NCBI GenBank assembly: GCA_022777285.1
Contig: JALFGN010000084.1
Location: 1-44,406 of the forward strand
Source of the DNA: Blautia sp.
GTDB taxonomy: Bacteria > Bacillota > Clostridia > Lachnospirales > Lachnospiraceae
Direction of reading: 5' to 3'
DNA length: 44,406 bases
Both the position numbers and the translations under genes were made by a program. The notes beneath the pieces are model-generated. The model had not been told where the DNA came from, made no database searches, and saw only the letters and a program-made list of their open reading frames with translations. Shown here one piece after another: positions 32,668 through 41,411 of the stretch (within the stretch, counting starts at the first letter, position 1; each line of letters opens with the position of its first letter).

Positions 32668-33413
32668 TGCTGATGGAACGTATAGAGATGCTGGAAACCT
32701 ATGTGGATAATTTATCAATGAAAGAGACGGTTTCAGTTGTGAATGATTTTATTGCAAATAAGAGACCATTGCATCTAATGGGGGTCAATGCAGATAAGAT
32801 TAATGAATTAAGGAGAAAACCGAAATTAAAGAAAATTATAAATAGCTGTGATATTATTAATGCAGATGGAGCATCTGTTGTCTGGGCATCAAAAGTGTTG
32901 GGAAAGCCATTAAAAGAACGAGTTGCCGGTATTGATTTGATGTGTGAGTTGATAAAATTGGCAGAAGAAAAGGGGTATTCGGTTTATTTTCTGGGAGCAA
33001 GGCAGGAAGTGGTGCAAGATACAGTTGACATTGTAAAAAAACAGTATCCTGATTTAAATATTGTTGGATATCGAAATGGATATTTTCAAAAGAAGGACTG
33101 GACAAAAATTGCGGAAGAGCTTAGAAATTTAAATCCTCAAATCGTGTTTGTCGGCATTACTTCCCCTCTGAAAGAATACCTGGTAGACTATTTCCAAAAA
33201 CAGAAACTTTCCTGTGTATTCATGGGAGTGGGAGGAAGTTTTGATGTTGTTTCGGGAAAAATCCCGAGAGCTCCTAAGTGGGTGCAGGATATAGGAATGG
33301 AATGGTTGTTTCGTGTAATACAGGAACCCGGACGTTTATGGAAAAGATATTTCTGCGGAAATGTTGAGTTTATTGTCAGTGTATATAAGGAAAAATACGA
33401 AAAGAGAAAATAG
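32661..33413 (+). CDS. tagA: WecG/TagA/CpsF-family N-acetylmannosaminyltransferase (GT26)
   Basis: A 250-residue GT26 enzyme that adds ManNAc from UDP-ManNAc to undecaprenyl-diphospho-GlcNAc on the inner membrane face, an early step of teichoic acid and secondary wall polymer synthesis. Motifs: MGVNADKI, INADGASVVWASK with the catalytic Asp, VAGIDLMCEL, VYFLGARQEVV, VFVGITSPLKE, and GVGGSFDVVSGKIPRAPKW with a C-terminal basic membrane-binding tail. It overlaps the epimerase gene by 7 bases. Several in-frame ATGs (32661, 32667, 32673) lie close together, so the exact start is uncertain. Confidence 0.92.
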   Translation: MLMLMERIEMLETYVDNLSMKETVSVVNDFIANKRPLHLMGVNADKINELRRKPKLKKIINSCDIINADGASVVWASKVLGKPLKERVAGIDLMCELIKLAEEKGYSVYFLGARQEVVQDTVDIVKKQYPDLNIVGYRNGYFQKKDWTKIAEELRNLNPQIVFVGITSPLKEYLVDYFQKQKLSCVFMGVGGSFDVVSGKIPRAPKWVQDIGMEWLFRVIQEPGRLWKRYFCGNVEFIVSVYKEKYEKRK

Positions 33414-33414
33414 T

Positions 33415-34503
33415 ATGAATATTCTTTATTTATCCAGGACCATGGGTCAGGGAGGTGCCGAAAAGATTGTATATCAGCTTGCCACAGAAACAGCTCTAAA
33501 GGGAGCCAATGTTTTTGTGGCTTCTTGTGGTGGAGTTTATGTGAAACAGTTGGAAAAACATGGGATTCCACATATTCAGTTGGATGATTTGGAATGTAAA
33601 AAGCCACAGGTTATTTTCAAAACTCTGAGAATTTTGACAGGAGTGCTTCGAAGAGAAAGAATAGATATTATTCACACCCATCATCGGATGGCGCAATTCT
33701 ATGCAATACTGCTTAAATTAAGGTTTCCACGTATTCAAATTGTCTATACAGCACATAATGTGTTCTTTGATAAAATCCTGTTTACTAGAATGGTACTTCA
33801 AAAAAGTGTAATTGTGTCAGTGGGAGATGGAGTAAAAGAGAACCTGATTCAGAAATTTTGTGTATCACCGGATCAAATTCAGGTGATTTATAACGGGGTT
33901 CAGGTTGAAAAATCGGAAGTGAACTGCTTCAATTCTATATTAAGTGATATGAAGAATCAGAATCATATTTTAATCGGAGCAATTGGTCGTCTGTCTGAAC
34001 AAAAAGGGATGGACGTTTTTATTCGTGTAATAAAAAACCTATTGAATCAGGGATTTCCGGTAAAAGGGATTATAATCGGGGACGGAGAAGATAAAAACAT
34101 TCTTGAAAAAATGATTAGAGATATGAATCTTCAAAAAGATATCTTATTGATGGGGTATCAGAATCATATTCCTGCTCTTGTTCGGCAATTAGACTTTGTG
34201 ATTATGCCATCCAGATGGGAAGGATTTCCGTTACTTCCTTTTGAGGTGTTTTATGCCAACAGAACAATGATTGCAAGCAAGATTTCCGGAATTAAAGAAA
34301 TTGTAAAACACATGGAAAATGGTATTCTTGTGGAGCCGGATGATGAAAAAGCATTTACAGAGGCAGCTGTATGTTTGATTACAGATGAAACACTCAGAAA
34401 GAATCTGGAACGAAACGGAAAGGATACATTTGAGAAATACAACCATTATGGTGACTTTGTGAATCAGTATAATCAAATATATAAGAAAATAACGGGGGAG
34501 TAG
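33415..34503 (+). CDS. GT4-family glycosyltransferase
   Basis: A 362-residue GT-B enzyme. The N-terminus MNILYLSRTMGQGGAEKIVY and the HTHHRMAQFYAIL loop belong to the acceptor domain. The donor domain has IGAIGRLSEQKGMDVFI, IIGDGEDKNIL and MPSRWEGFPLLPFEV (EX7E). ATG 33415 begins one base after the stop of tagA, which indicates coupled translation. An in-frame ATG at 33361 would overlap tagA by 53 bases and is less likely. It extends the repeat unit begun by TagA; the sugar is unknown. Confidence 0.87.
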   Translation: MNILYLSRTMGQGGAEKIVYQLATETALKGANVFVASCGGVYVKQLEKHGIPHIQLDDLECKKPQVIFKTLRILTGVLRRERIDIIHTHHRMAQFYAILLKLRFPRIQIVYTAHNVFFDKILFTRMVLQKSVIVSVGDGVKENLIQKFCVSPDQIQVIYNGVQVEKSEVNCFNSILSDMKNQNHILIGAIGRLSEQKGMDVFIRVIKNLLNQGFPVKGIIIGDGEDKNILEKMIRDMNLQKDILLMGYQNHIPALVRQLDFVIMPSRWEGFPLLPFEVFYANRTMIASKISGIKEIVKHMENGILVEPDDEKAFTEAAVCLITDETLRKNLERNGKDTFEKYNHYGDFVNQYNQIYKKITGE

Positions 34504-34505
34504 CA

Positions 34506-35702
34506 ATGAAGATTTTAATGGTAACTCCTGGTCGTCTTCCTGTACCAGCTGTCGGGGGTGGAGCAGTGGAAACTTTGACGGAATTGCTTTTAAAATATAA
34601 TGAACAGTATCATTTGGCAGATATAACAGTGTTATCTTTATATGAAAAACAGGCTTTTGAAAAAAGTAAAGAATATAAAAATTCAAACTTTTTGTTTTTG
34701 AAAAGAAATGGTTTCAGTGAAAAAATTATGCAGAAGCATATGTTGCCTTATCGTTTCTTTGATTATTGTTTCAGTAAGAAGGCAGGAAGAATTCTGCGGA
34801 AAAAGAAACTTTCTTTTGATTATATTGTTATACAGAATGAACTGGTAAATGGATGGGTGTTAAAAGAGTTTCTTCAGGGCAGTTATATTTATCATGCACA
34901 TAATGATACTTTAAAGAGTGAAAAGAAAAGAGATGTGAAATTTTTGCAGTCATGTAAAAAGGTGATTACAATTAGTGATTATCTTTCGCAGTGTTTTTGC
35001 AAAAAGGCGGGTATTACGCGAGTGACAACAATAAACAATGGTATTGATACAAAGTTGTTTGATCGAAAGCTTTTCCCGGAAAGGGGAGCATGTCTTAGAG
35101 AGAAGTATAAAATAGATCAGGAACAGACGGTTGTCGTATTTTCAGGACGTCTTGTCCCTGAAAAAGGAATAGAAATATTAATTGATGCTGTGAAAAAAAT
35201 ACCGGAGAAATACAAAGTGGTTCTTCTGGTGATTGGAGCATCTTTTTTTAAAGAAAGTGAAGAAAATGCTTTTGTAAAGCATTTAAAGCAAATCAGTGAA
35301 TCTGTAAAAGAACGGATTATTTTCAGTGGTTATGTAGAATATGCAGACATGCCTTCTTATTACAGTATGGGGGATATCGGCTGTGTTCCATCTTTATGGG
35401 AAGAACCATTTGGCCTGACAGCTGTGGAGCAGATGGCAATGGAACTTCCTGTAATTACAACAGATGGAGGTGCAATCCCTGAAATTATAGACGATACTTG
35501 TGGTTATATTTTCAAAAGAGATAATTGTTTAAGCGAAAATATTGCTGATGCAATTATTGATTTATGCGTTCATAAAGAAAAGAGAAAGATTATGGGAGAG
35601 GCAGGAAGAAAGAAAGCAGAAGAATCTTTCAGTCAGCAGATTTTCTGTGAAAATTGGTTTCGTGAGGTGACAGGAAGGAGCCGGGATGGAGCATTGTTAT
35701 AA
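34506..35702 (+). CDS. GT4-family glycosyltransferase
   Basis: A 398-residue GT-B enzyme beginning MKILMVTPGRLPVPAVGGGAV, with HAHNDTLKSEKK in the acceptor domain. The donor domain has VVFSGRLVPEKGIEILI and VPSLWEEPFGLTAVEQMAME (EX7E), a pattern common in GT4 enzymes that act on galactose or glucose acceptors. The ribosome site is GGGGGAG 6 bases before the ATG and overlaps the stop of the preceding gene. Its 3' end overlaps the next gene by 17 bases. The substrate is not readable from sequence. Confidence 0.87.
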   Translation: MKILMVTPGRLPVPAVGGGAVETLTELLLKYNEQYHLADITVLSLYEKQAFEKSKEYKNSNFLFLKRNGFSEKIMQKHMLPYRFFDYCFSKKAGRILRKKKLSFDYIVIQNELVNGWVLKEFLQGSYIYHAHNDTLKSEKKRDVKFLQSCKKVITISDYLSQCFCKKAGITRVTTINNGIDTKLFDRKLFPERGACLREKYKIDQEQTVVVFSGRLVPEKGIEILIDAVKKIPEKYKVVLLVIGASFFKESEENAFVKHLKQISESVKERIIFSGYVEYADMPSYYSMGDIGCVPSLWEEPFGLTAVEQMAMELPVITTDGGAIPEIIDDTCGYIFKRDNCLSENIADAIIDLCVHKEKRKIMGEAGRKKAEESFSQQIFCENWFREVTGRSRDGALL

Positions 35703-37980
35703 AAATAAATGGATTTTATTATTTTTAATGATTCCTTTTTTTAAGCCGATTTGTTTTCAATATTTTTCTATATTAAAGATACTGGAGGGACTTTTTCTTG
35801 TTTGGAAAGTAGTATCTGCAGCAATTATTGGTTTGTTACTCTTGAATCATCTTAACAGACGAAAAAAGATACCAGAATTTATTATTCTGGTATCAGTTTT
35901 TGAGATGAGTATTCTGCTATCTACTATATGCAGACAGGGATATTTACTAAGAGCTATCATAGATATTGTTTCCATTGTTACCTTTGTTACAATTCTTATC
36001 TGGGGTATTCAGTTTAATTATAAAGATACAATTTGGGGACTTAGCAGAATATTAAGTGTATTGGTTTTGATTAATATGCTGTCTATGATTATTTTTCCAC
36101 ATGGAATGCCTGCAGATTTGTATGCAAATAATGCACTGAACCCTCTTTATTTTATGACAATAGACAATGGAAGTACATTGTTTTTATTGTTTGCAATGCT
36201 GATTTTTTCTATAGAATTATATACAATTGAAGGAATCGTGGAAAAATATCAGTTTGTACTGATTTTTTGTTGCCTGGCTAGTGCTTTTTTATCACATTCA
36301 GGAACGGCTTCTTTGATTATTATGGTAGAGACAGGATTGTTAATACTCATTTATAAAAATAAGGTTTTTGAAAATGTACAGTGGAAAATATTGAGTCTCA
36401 TTTATGGATTGGGTGCTGTAGGGATGATTTTAGTGCCTGAAAGTGCTTTGATCAAGATGATTATGACAAATATTTTCCATTATTCTTCAGATCTTAGTGG
36501 AAGGTCCTTACTTTGGAGTGAGGCAATCAAGAAGATTGGAAAGCACGTTTTGCTAGGATATGGAAGACAGGTACAGGACTATATTTCAGCATGGGGAGGC
36601 TATTTTTCTTCTCACAATTTCTGGCTTGAATTGTTGCTACAGGGAGGATTGGTCGCTCTGTTTCTTTTATTCTGTGTAATTGTTTTCTCTTTTCGTCAGT
36701 TAGAGAATGGAAAACAGACGAGACAGATAAAAAGTATTCTCGTGACTTTTTTCCTGATTATGGTTTCTGTTATGATGGAATCTGCGGTTCATTCTGTTTT
36801 TATATTTGGTACGATGGTGCTTATTTGTTATAATCAGAATATTCCGGGAGTTGGAAACAATCAAAAGAAACAATCTGTGAGAAATAGAAAGAAAACCGCA
36901 GACAGGCCGACAAATGTACGGAACATACCTGGTATGGCAGATATGCCGGAATTTATATTATTAAGTACAATTGTACCTGTTTATAATGGAGAAAAATATC
37001 TGGATAATCTCGTAGAGAGTATTGCATCTCAGCAGTTTCCGTATATGGAATTGATTCTGGTAGATGATGGTTCATCAGACCATACCTTGAAAATTTGTAA
37101 GAAAATGGCATCCAGGTATCTTTGGATTAGAGTGATTCATACAAAAAATATGGGAGTTTCTCATGCAAGAAATACAGGACTTGAAGTTGCCAGAGGACAG
37201 TGGATTCATTTTATGGATGCAGATGATGAAATAGACCCGGGAATGTATACAGAATTTGTAAGGAATGTAGCAAGAGGCCATCAGGATATAGTGATCTGTG
37301 GATGCCATAGAGTGATGGATGGAAAGAAAACAGCTTGCGGACCAAATATGACAGAAATACTTGACAGAGAAGGAATGAAAAAACTGTTTGATCATATGGA
37401 AATGAATACCAGATACTGGTTGTTAGATTATATCTGGAATAAATGGTACAGAAGAGATATAATCGAAAAGAATAAACTTCGTTTTTGTGAGACAATGAAT
37501 CTGGGAGAAGATTTCTTATTCAATGCAGGCTATTTTCGGTATGTATCAGAATTATCTTTGATTTCTGATTGTTTTTATCAATATCTGATTCACGAAAGCG
37601 GTCTGGTGAGCAAATTTCAGGAAAAACCCTGGGAAGGGCGTGAAAAATTGTATCATGCTCAGATTGAACTGTATCAGTCTCTGGGAATTCTTTTTGATAA
37701 TCAAAACTGGATTCAACAACAGGCAGGACAAATTGCCTTTGGGGATATCCGAACGATTAATTCACCACGGTGTTGCTATAACAGAAAACAGAAAAAAGAG
37801 TTTGTTGAAAAAATGTTAAACAGTCCTCAGTATGAAAAGATTCTAAATTACTTAAAAATAAAGGGAAAAAGTTCTGTTGTTTTTCGAATTTATTATTATT
37901 TATTTTTAAAGCATCATATTGGATGTATAACTTGCATGATTGGTATGGAAAAATTCATCTGTTCTTATAAACATAAATAG
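35686..37980 (+). CDS. Wzy-like polymerase fused to a GT2 glycosyltransferase
   Basis: A 764-residue single open frame with two parts. Residues about 1-385 are a multi-pass membrane region of ten or more helices with O-antigen-ligase/polymerase character (SGRSLLWSEAIKKIGKHVLLGYGRQ loop region, split by charged residues). Residues about 388-423 form a basic, polar linker (NQKKQSVRNRKKTADR). From about residue 425 a complete GT2 domain follows: STIVPVYNGEKYLDNLV, LVDDGSSDHTL, MGVSHARNTGLEVARG, DADDE (511-515) and LGEDFLFN. Wzy and GT2 enzymes are normally separate proteins, so the same polypeptide may both build and polymerise the repeat unit. The start overlaps the preceding gene by 17 bases (GGAAGGAGCCGGG ribosome site). 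Confidence 0.82.
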   Translation: MEHCYKNKWILLFLMIPFFKPICFQYFSILKILEGLFLVWKVVSAAIIGLLLLNHLNRRKKIPEFIILVSVFEMSILLSTICRQGYLLRAIIDIVSIVTFVTILIWGIQFNYKDTIWGLSRILSVLVLINMLSMIIFPHGMPADLYANNALNPLYFMTIDNGSTLFLLFAMLIFSIELYTIEGIVEKYQFVLIFCCLASAFLSHSGTASLIIMVETGLLILIYKNKVFENVQWKILSLIYGLGAVGMILVPESALIKMIMTNIFHYSSDLSGRSLLWSEAIKKIGKHVLLGYGRQVQDYISAWGGYFSSHNFWLELLLQGGLVALFLLFCVIVFSFRQLENGKQTRQIKSILVTFFLIMVSVMMESAVHSVFIFGTMVLICYNQNIPGVGNNQKKQSVRNRKKTADRPTNVRNIPGMADMPEFILLSTIVPVYNGEKYLDNLVESIASQQFPYMELILVDDGSSDHTLKICKKMASRYLWIRVIHTKNMGVSHARNTGLEVARGQWIHFMDADDEIDPGMYTEFVRNVARGHQDIVICGCHRVMDGKKTACGPNMTEILDREGMKKLFDHMEMNTRYWLLDYIWNKWYRRDIIEKNKLRFCETMNLGEDFLFNAGYFRYVSELSLISDCFYQYLIHESGLVSKFQEKPWEGREKLYHAQIELYQSLGILFDNQNWIQQQAGQIAFGDIRTINSPRCCYNRKQKKEFVEKMLNSPQYEKILNYLKIKGKSSVVFRIYYYLFLKHHIGCITCMIGMEKFICSYKHK

Positions 37981-37991
37981 GAGATTTATAT

Positions 37992-39149
37992 ATGAAAATT
38001 GCTGTTATTGGTGTCTATTATGCATCTAATCTCGGAGACGCAATTATATGTGATTGTGTAGCATTTTGGCTGAAAAAGAAATGGCCGTCTGCAAGCATCG
38101 ATATTATTGATATTGAAAATAAAAAAGAATTTGCAAAGCAAACAGATACTTCTTTGCGGACTTTGGAATATCGAAGTTGGAAATTAAAATGGGAGTATTG
38201 GCAGACAAAACATCATATAAAAGATTGGATGTATTATTGGAATAAAACAGATGTTGAATCAAGAAGGGAGTTTTATAAGCAGATTGCAGAGAAGGGTTAT
38301 GATGCAGCAGTATTTGCAGGTGGGCAGATTTTTATGGATTGGCTCTCTATGGATCTTGCTGCTTTTCTGCATTGTTTTGAGAAAGCAAAAACACCAGTAT
38401 ATTTAAATGCATGTGGAGTAGGAATTTCAATAAGCAGTCAAATCAGAGATACATTGAGACAATATCTGTTAAATGATAATGTAAAGCTGATTTCTACAAG
38501 AGATAATCAGAAAGAAATAGAAAAACTATATGTGAATCACCAGAAGAAAGTAAGTAAGACATATGATCCGGCATTGTGGACAAGAGAGGTTTATCCATCT
38601 GTTCCTAAATTATCCACCAATATTGTAGGATTAGGAGTAATGTATTCCAATCATGCACCGCTTTCAAAAATTACCGGATTTTGGATGCAGATGATTAAGC
38701 AATTGAGTACAAAGGGAATTCCATGGAAAATGTTCTGCAATGGTTCTATAGATGATTATAATTATGCAGCTTATATTTTGAAAAAAGCCGGACTGAAACA
38801 AGAGGAGTATCTATATGACTGTGCACAGAGACCAGATGAGTTGGTTCAGCAGATTGCTTCTTTTCGAAGTCTGATTTCATTTCGTCTTCATAGCCATATT
38901 GTTGCAACGTCCTTTCATATTCCGGCTATTGCTGTGGTTTGGGATGAAAAACTTAGATTTTACTACAGGAATCTGGGACATGAAGAACGGTGTAAAACTA
39001 TTTGGGACAAGCCGGACTCTGTGCTGCAGGCATTGGAAATAGCAGAAAATGAAGGATATGATATTGATCTGATTAAAAAACAGAAAAAGTTTGCCAGACA
39101 ATTATTGCTGGAATCTTTAGATGGGGAGGAACATATTGAGCAGAGGTAA
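37992..39149 (+). CDS. Polysaccharide pyruvyl transferase family protein
   Basis: A 385-residue member of the PS_pyruv_trans family. The N-terminus IAVIGVYYASNLGDAIICD matches the family pattern (GYYxxxNLGD), the middle has VFAGGQIFMDW, and the C-terminus has ISFRLHSHIVATSFHIPAIAV, the family RxHSxxxA motif. Members transfer pyruvate from PEP onto sugars as ketals; CsaB does this to ManNAc of secondary cell wall polymers, creating the ligand for SLH domains. Its place in an operon with ManNAc enzymes and beside three SLH-protein genes favours a CsaB-like role, though sequence alone does not settle the acceptor. The ribosome site is GGAG 8 bases before the ATG, 11 bases after the previous gene. 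Confidence 0.85.
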   Translation: MKIAVIGVYYASNLGDAIICDCVAFWLKKKWPSASIDIIDIENKKEFAKQTDTSLRTLEYRSWKLKWEYWQTKHHIKDWMYYWNKTDVESRREFYKQIAEKGYDAAVFAGGQIFMDWLSMDLAAFLHCFEKAKTPVYLNACGVGISISSQIRDTLRQYLLNDNVKLISTRDNQKEIEKLYVNHQKKVSKTYDPALWTREVYPSVPKLSTNIVGLGVMYSNHAPLSKITGFWMQMIKQLSTKGIPWKMFCNGSIDDYNYAAYILKKAGLKQEEYLYDCAQRPDELVQQIASFRSLISFRLHSHIVATSFHIPAIAVVWDEKLRFYYRNLGHEERCKTIWDKPDSVLQALEIAENEGYDIDLIKKQKKFARQLLLESLDGEEHIEQR

Positions 39150-40551
39150 GGAACTTATTAAAAATACGGCAATTGTAGCAGTTGGAAAAGTCTGTACAAA
39201 ATTTTTATCTTTCTTTTTACTGCCTTTTTATACAGCAGTATTGTCTACAGAAGAATATGGAATTGTAGATCTATTTAATACTTATGTTTCATTGCTGCTT
39301 CCGATCATTGTATTTCAAATAGAAGACGCGTTATTTCGTTTTCTGGTGGATGTAAGACAAAAAGATGAAGAAAAGAAAAAAGTGATATCTACGGTATTTT
39401 TCTTTGCATTGTTTCAGAGTGTAATATTTATTATTGTATTTTCTCTGATTTCTATGCTGCTTTCGATTCAATATGGATATTATCTGTTGTTGAATGTGAT
39501 TGTCAGTATATTTTCCGGCGCTTTGCTACAATTGGCAAGAGGGCTTGGAAATAATTTTACATATGCCTTTGGAAGTTTTTTGACAGCCTTTGTGGCTATT
39601 CTGTCAAACATTGTTCTGGTTCTTCTTTTTCATATGGGGGCTGATGGGCTTTTTATTACAGCCTTTGTATCAAATTTTATAGGTAGTATTTATATTGTAT
39701 GGAAGGAAAAAGTATACAGGATGATTCACTTTCGATCTTTCGATAAGAGATATCTGAAAGAAATGTTGGCTTATTCACTTCCGCTTGTGCCCAATTATTT
39801 ATCCTGGTGGATCATCGGAGCCAGTGATAAATCTGTGGTGAATTGGTTTTTGGGAATTTCACAGAATGGTATTTTATCGGTGTCACAGAAGTTTTCTACA
39901 GCATATACATCTTTTTATAGCATTTTTAATTTAACATGGACAGAGAGTGCCTCTGTACATCGTGATGATATGGATAGTGAAAGATTCTATTCACAGATCA
40001 TAGATATAGCATTTCGTGTTTTAACATGTGTTTGTATGGGAATTATAGCAATCATACCAATTGTATTTCCATATATGGTAAATAAAAATTTTGCACAAGC
40101 GTATTATCAGATTCCGATTTATATGTTGTCATCACTGTTATATTCTGTTATTGGTATTTTCAGTGTGGTATATGTAGCATATAAAAGAACCGGTCAGATC
40201 GCAAAAACATCTGCAATCGCAGCAGTGCTTAATCTGATAGTTAACATAGGTTTGATACGGTACATCGGACTGTATGCAGCTGCTATATCTTCTGTGGCTG
40301 CATATGGAATCATGTTGCTTATACGGTATTTTGATATTCAGAAAATCGTCAGAATTCATATAAAAAAATCTGTTTTAATTACAATGGTGATATTGATGAT
40401 AATTGATTTTATTGCATATTACTCCAGAATTTTATGGATTATATGGGGGAATTTATTTTTAATGGTGTGTTGTTCTGTTTATCTGAATCGCAGATTTTTA
40501 TCAGAAGTGTTATTAACAATAAAGAGTAAATTAAAAGTAGGAAAGGGATAA
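39136..40551 (+). CDS. Wzx-type flippase of the second glycopolymer operon
   Basis: A 471-residue membrane protein with about 14 helices. The N-terminal GKELIKNTAIVAVGKVCTKF and LLPFYTAVLSTEEYG are characteristic of the polysaccharide_synt/MATE-like family. It exports the lipid-linked repeat unit. TTG 39136 is chosen because GGGGAGG sits 6 bases before it; the in-frame ATG at 39121 has no ribosome site and would place that site inside the gene. It overlaps the pyruvyl transferase gene by 14 bases. It is a different sequence from the flippase at 17301, so the window has two separate export routes. Confidence 0.9.
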   Translation: MSRGKELIKNTAIVAVGKVCTKFLSFFLLPFYTAVLSTEEYGIVDLFNTYVSLLLPIIVFQIEDALFRFLVDVRQKDEEKKKVISTVFFFALFQSVIFIIVFSLISMLLSIQYGYYLLLNVIVSIFSGALLQLARGLGNNFTYAFGSFLTAFVAILSNIVLVLLFHMGADGLFITAFVSNFIGSIYIVWKEKVYRMIHFRSFDKRYLKEMLAYSLPLVPNYLSWWIIGASDKSVVNWFLGISQNGILSVSQKFSTAYTSFYSIFNLTWTESASVHRDDMDSERFYSQIIDIAFRVLTCVCMGIIAIIPIVFPYMVNKNFAQAYYQIPIYMLSSLLYSVIGIFSVVYVAYKRTGQIAKTSAIAAVLNLIVNIGLIRYIGLYAAAISSVAAYGIMLLIRYFDIQKIVRIHIKKSVLITMVILMIIDFIAYYSRILWIIWGNLFLMVCCSVYLNRRFLSEVLLTIKSKLKVGKG

Positions 40552-40554
40552 GAA

Positions 40555-41394
40555 ATGAATAGCAATGAATCTATGATTTCTATTGTACTTCCTGTGTACA
40601 ATGGAGAAAGGTACTTGAAAAAAAGTATAGAAAGTTGTCTTAATCAGTCTTATAGAAATTGGGAACTTCTGATTATTGACGATGGTTCTACAGACAGAAG
40701 TGCAGAAATTGCGAAAGAATATGTACAAATAGACAGTCGTGTTCACTATTATCGAAATGAGCACAATCTGAAACTTCCAAAAACATTGAACCGAGGCTTT
40801 TCGTTAGCGTCGGGTGCATATCTTACATGGACATCGGATGATAATTATTATTATGAAAATGCTTTTGAAAAAATGGTACAGGCTTTAGAAAAAGAAAAGA
40901 GTGATTTTGTTTTTGCAGCTTGTTCCATTATTAATGAACAAGACAAACAAGTTGATATGATTTCTGCCCCGACAGATTATAGAAGTGCAATTTGGGATTA
41001 TAATTTTGTTGGTGCATGTTTTATGTATACACGTAAAGTATATGAAATAGTAGGCGAATATGACGCGAATCTGTTTTTGTGTGAAGATTATGATTATTGG
41101 CTGAGAATTTTTGCTTCATTCAAAGTCACATATTTAGATGAAATTTTATATGGATATAGGCGTCATGATAGAGCATTATCTGCAACACATAAAGAAGGGC
41201 AATATGAGGCGTTTGAAAGAGTTTTGCTTAAAAATTTTGAGAAAAAGAAGGATGCAAAAACATTAGATCGATTTTACCTTTACAGAGGGCTTCACAGAAG
41301 TCGTTCTCTGAAAAAGTCTTTTTGGGAAAAATATTATTATTTTCCAATGTTATTATGCTATAAAATATGGCATAAAGTAACTGGTTTCAAATGA
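40555..41394 (+). CDS. GT2-family glycosyltransferase
   Basis: A 279-residue GT-A enzyme: ISIVLPVYNGERYLKKSIES, LLIIDDGSTDRSAEIAKEY, the DxD-like TSDDN (about residues 94-98), and CEDYDYWLRI with the catalytic-base acidic pair, then YGYRRHDRALS. It is one domain with no membrane segment and would act at the cytoplasmic face. It starts 3 bases after the flippase gene. It is similar in layout to the GT2 half of the polymerase fusion protein. The substrate is unknown. Confidence 0.9.
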   Translation: MNSNESMISIVLPVYNGERYLKKSIESCLNQSYRNWELLIIDDGSTDRSAEIAKEYVQIDSRVHYYRNEHNLKLPKTLNRGFSLASGAYLTWTSDDNYYYENAFEKMVQALEKEKSDFVFAACSIINEQDKQVDMISAPTDYRSAIWDYNFVGACFMYTRKVYEIVGEYDANLFLCEDYDYWLRIFASFKVTYLDEILYGYRRHDRALSATHKEGQYEAFERVLLKNFEKKKDAKTLDRFYLYRGLHRSRSLKKSFWEKYYYFPMLLCYKIWHKVTGFK

Positions 41395-41411
41395 TACAAA
41401 GGAGGTACAAA

